A stretch of 6,854 bases of DNA from Bacteroidota bacterium (GTDB taxonomy: Bacteria; Bacteroidota; Bacteroidia; NS11-12g; UBA955). Location: the NCBI GenBank assembly GCA_947450015.1, contig CANFUB010000140.1:1-6854 (forward strand), in the 5' to 3' direction. Positions 5,589-6,854 of the stretch are shown here, piece by piece; positions within the stretch are counted from its first letter, which is position 1; every line of letters begins with the position of its first letter. The notes under the pieces were generated by a model, which did not search any database, was not told the origin of the DNA, and saw nothing but the letters and a program-made list of their open reading frames with translations. A program made the position numbers and the translations under genes.

Positions 5589-6854
5589 TCTTTGTTTGTA
5601 TTTGATTAATTGTTACCGAGTAGTAATAAACGCCTGTTGAAAACCCGGAAACATTAATAAATGCCTTCTGATCACCTGCTATCTTATTGTCTTCTATGAC
5701 CATTACTGTTTTGCCAGTCATATCTGTAATTTCTATTTTTATAGTCGCTGCTGTTTCTGTTTCGAAAGGAATCATAAACACATCAACAACAGGATTTGGA
5801 TAGGCTTCGGCACCCATTGATTTGTTTTGAATCCTGTCTATCGCAACCGAAGGATCGTTCATGGTTATCTTGCCAATCCATGTGCCCACCTTGTCATTCG
5901 ATTTGCCAAAGGAACCGACCAACCAATATTCATTTTTGTTATTGTACCTTCTTTGAATCGAGGTATAATCGCCCCAACGCTCAACAGTATCGGGAATAAA
6001 ACTATTGATAATACCCTGACCTTGTTTTACCCTTATTAAATCTGAGTACTGCCCGTTGTTATCAAAATAGATAACAGAAGTACCAGGAAAAGTCTTTAAA
6101 CCAGAATGCGAAAATGTAATTAAACTCTGTTGACCCCAAGTTTGGTTGCCCGCATTCACGATGGTTGGATAGGCTAAGTCGAGCGAATCGTATGAAATAA
6201 TATTGGCAGTAACTGATGGTGCTAGCACATGTGGATCTTGAATAATCCCATGGTAGATAGAAGACTTACCATTAATGGCATTGCGCGAAGTTTGTACAAA
6301 TTGTATTTTATTGTTGTTATAGAAAGCGCCTAACACACGGGCATCATTGGTTTGCAATCTAAAACCATTCACCTTTTGTGGGGCCGCTGGCGGCAAACCA
6401 TACTGCTTATTCGACTTTAAAATTTTATAACTGTATTGGGCCTTGCCACTGCTGTAATTATCTGAAATATGATGCAAGAAAACGGTATCGTTGGCAACAT
6501 CACCAGGTCTAACAGACAATAAATATAAACCTGCACTGCCCGGCTGCTCAGATTCCTGTACTGGGCAAATGTTCCAAATCGATTTGTTGTTGTGCTTTAT
6601 ATTGCTCCATAAATTATACTCCAAAGAATCGGCTGCATAACCTTTTGATTTTTGCACTTGCCATATCACCGATTGTGTAAAGCCATCTCTCCAATCTGTG
6701 CTATCTTTTAACAAATTAACGGTCACAAATAAATCCTCGCCATTAATGGCTATCATTGGATAATCAGTCCAAAATTTACCCCCAAAAGGATTGCCATTGA
6801 GTTTGTATATATTCCATCCATCGAGTGGTAAATTGGTTTTACTAAAGGCAATAA
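5566..6854 (-). CDS. T9SS-exported beta-propeller-like protein, 5' end outside window
   Basis: Function unknown; predicted to be secreted or bound to the cell surface through the type IX secretion system. The frame is open to the window edge (428 visible residues, first complete codon at 6852). The ATG at 6756 is internal, because the 32 in-frame codons before it read as the same protein (GWNIYKLNGNPFGG then FWTDYP). Seen: blade-like segments built on an aromatic-turn-strand pattern, FWTDYPMIAI (27-36), NDARVLGAFYNNN (169-181), DLAYPTIVNAG (225-235) and RWGDYTSIQRR (292-302). This order resembles a known class of secreted sialidase-like beta-propeller proteins of unproven activity. Residues 350-428 are a type A sorting domain with YPNP (351-354), ITDMTGK (375-381), GFSTGVYYYSV (403-413) and a GKFSKL end. 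No catalytic motif is recognised. Its 3' end overlaps truB by 23 bp, an unusual housekeeping partner. Confidence 0.85.
   Translation of the reverse strand, partial: IAFSKTNLPLDGWNIYKLNGNPFGGKFWTDYPMIAINGEDLFVTVNLLKDSTDWRDGFTQSVIWQVQKSKGYAADSLEYNLWSNIKHNNKSIWNICPVQESEQPGSAGLYLLSVRPGDVANDTVFLHHISDNYSSGKAQYSYKILKSNKQYGLPPAAPQKVNGFRLQTNDARVLGAFYNNNKIQFVQTSRNAINGKSSIYHGIIQDPHVLAPSVTANIISYDSLDLAYPTIVNAGNQTWGQQSLITFSHSGLKTFPGTSVIYFDNNGQYSDLIRVKQGQGIINSFIPDTVERWGDYTSIQRRYNNKNEYWLVGSFGKSNDKVGTWIGKITMNDPSVAIDRIQNKSMGAEAYPNPVVDVFMIPFETETAATIKIEITDMTGKTVMVIEDNKIAGDQKAFINVSGFSTGVYYYSVTINQIQTKNGKFSKL
5569..5805 (-). other. Type A T9SS C-terminal sorting domain (coding segment)
   Basis: This segment encodes the last 79 residues of the secreted protein. 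It shows the standard order of the Por-secretion C-terminal domain: YPNP, alternating beta strands, DMTGK, a strand ending in VIEDN, the GFSTGVYYYSV strand and a lysine-rich terminal strand. In the family, the domain directs cargo through the outer-membrane translocon and is then normally removed by PorU sortase, with attachment to A-LPS in many species. Which fate applies here cannot be read from sequence. Confidence 0.88.
5589..5603 (-). promoter_or_regulatory. A-rich translation start region of truB
   Basis: The 15 nt before the truB ATG read AAATACAAACAAAGA on the minus strand: adenine-rich, with no Shine-Dalgarno sequence. Bacteroidota often start translation from such A-rich leaders, so this supports ATG 5588. 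It lies inside the coding region of the upstream gene. Confidence 0.35.

Noticed and set aside
5796..6039. Two overlapping plus-strand open frames opposite the T9SS cargo gene
   Set aside because: Short, mutually overlapping in different frames, and without domain features; the minus-strand frame has a clear sorting domain.
6754..6756. ATG 6756 as the start of the T9SS cargo gene
   Set aside because: The frame stays open for 32 more codons to the window edge with matching protein character, and there is no signal peptide after this ATG.

Overview
The window reads as an AT-rich chromosomal segment of a Bacteroidota bacterium. Three things point there: the protein at the right end carries a type A C-terminal sorting domain of the type IX secretion system (T9SS), which is confined to that phylum; the best promoter candidates match the Bacteroidota TAnnTTTG -7 element; and starts lack Shine-Dalgarno sequences. 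Genus cannot be told from the sequence.

All seven supported genes are on the minus strand, so transcription runs from right to left. In transcription order they are: a T9SS-exported beta-propeller-like protein (5' end outside the window), truB, ribF, an M23 peptidase with a LysM domain, queG, mtaB, and lgt (3' end outside the window). Junctions are tight: 23-bp overlap, 2-nt gap, 29-bp overlap, 32-nt gap, 54-nt gap, 11-bp overlap. The block looks like one or two operons. The 54-nt gap before mtaB holds the only good promoter candidate, next to interleaved inverted repeats at the end of queG. No gene is supported on the plus strand, and no stretch over 300 bases lacks a gene.

The genes fall into three themes. 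Three act on tRNA: TruB makes pseudouridine 55, QueG finishes queuosine 34, and MtaB thiomethylates t6A at position 37. RibF supplies FMN and FAD. The remaining three concern the envelope: Lgt lipidates lipoproteins, the M23/LysM protein is a predicted periplasmic peptidoglycan hydrolase, and the T9SS protein is predicted to be secreted or surface-bound.

This is largely a housekeeping region and I see no defence system, mobile element, CRISPR array or RNA gene. The most interesting signal is inside lgt: the extra segment between the N-terminal helix and the catalytic core appears to be an internal duplication, with 12 of 36 residues identical at a constant 81-residue offset and no gap. Next come the partly visible secreted beta-propeller protein overlapping truB, and the interleaved repeats between queG and mtaB.
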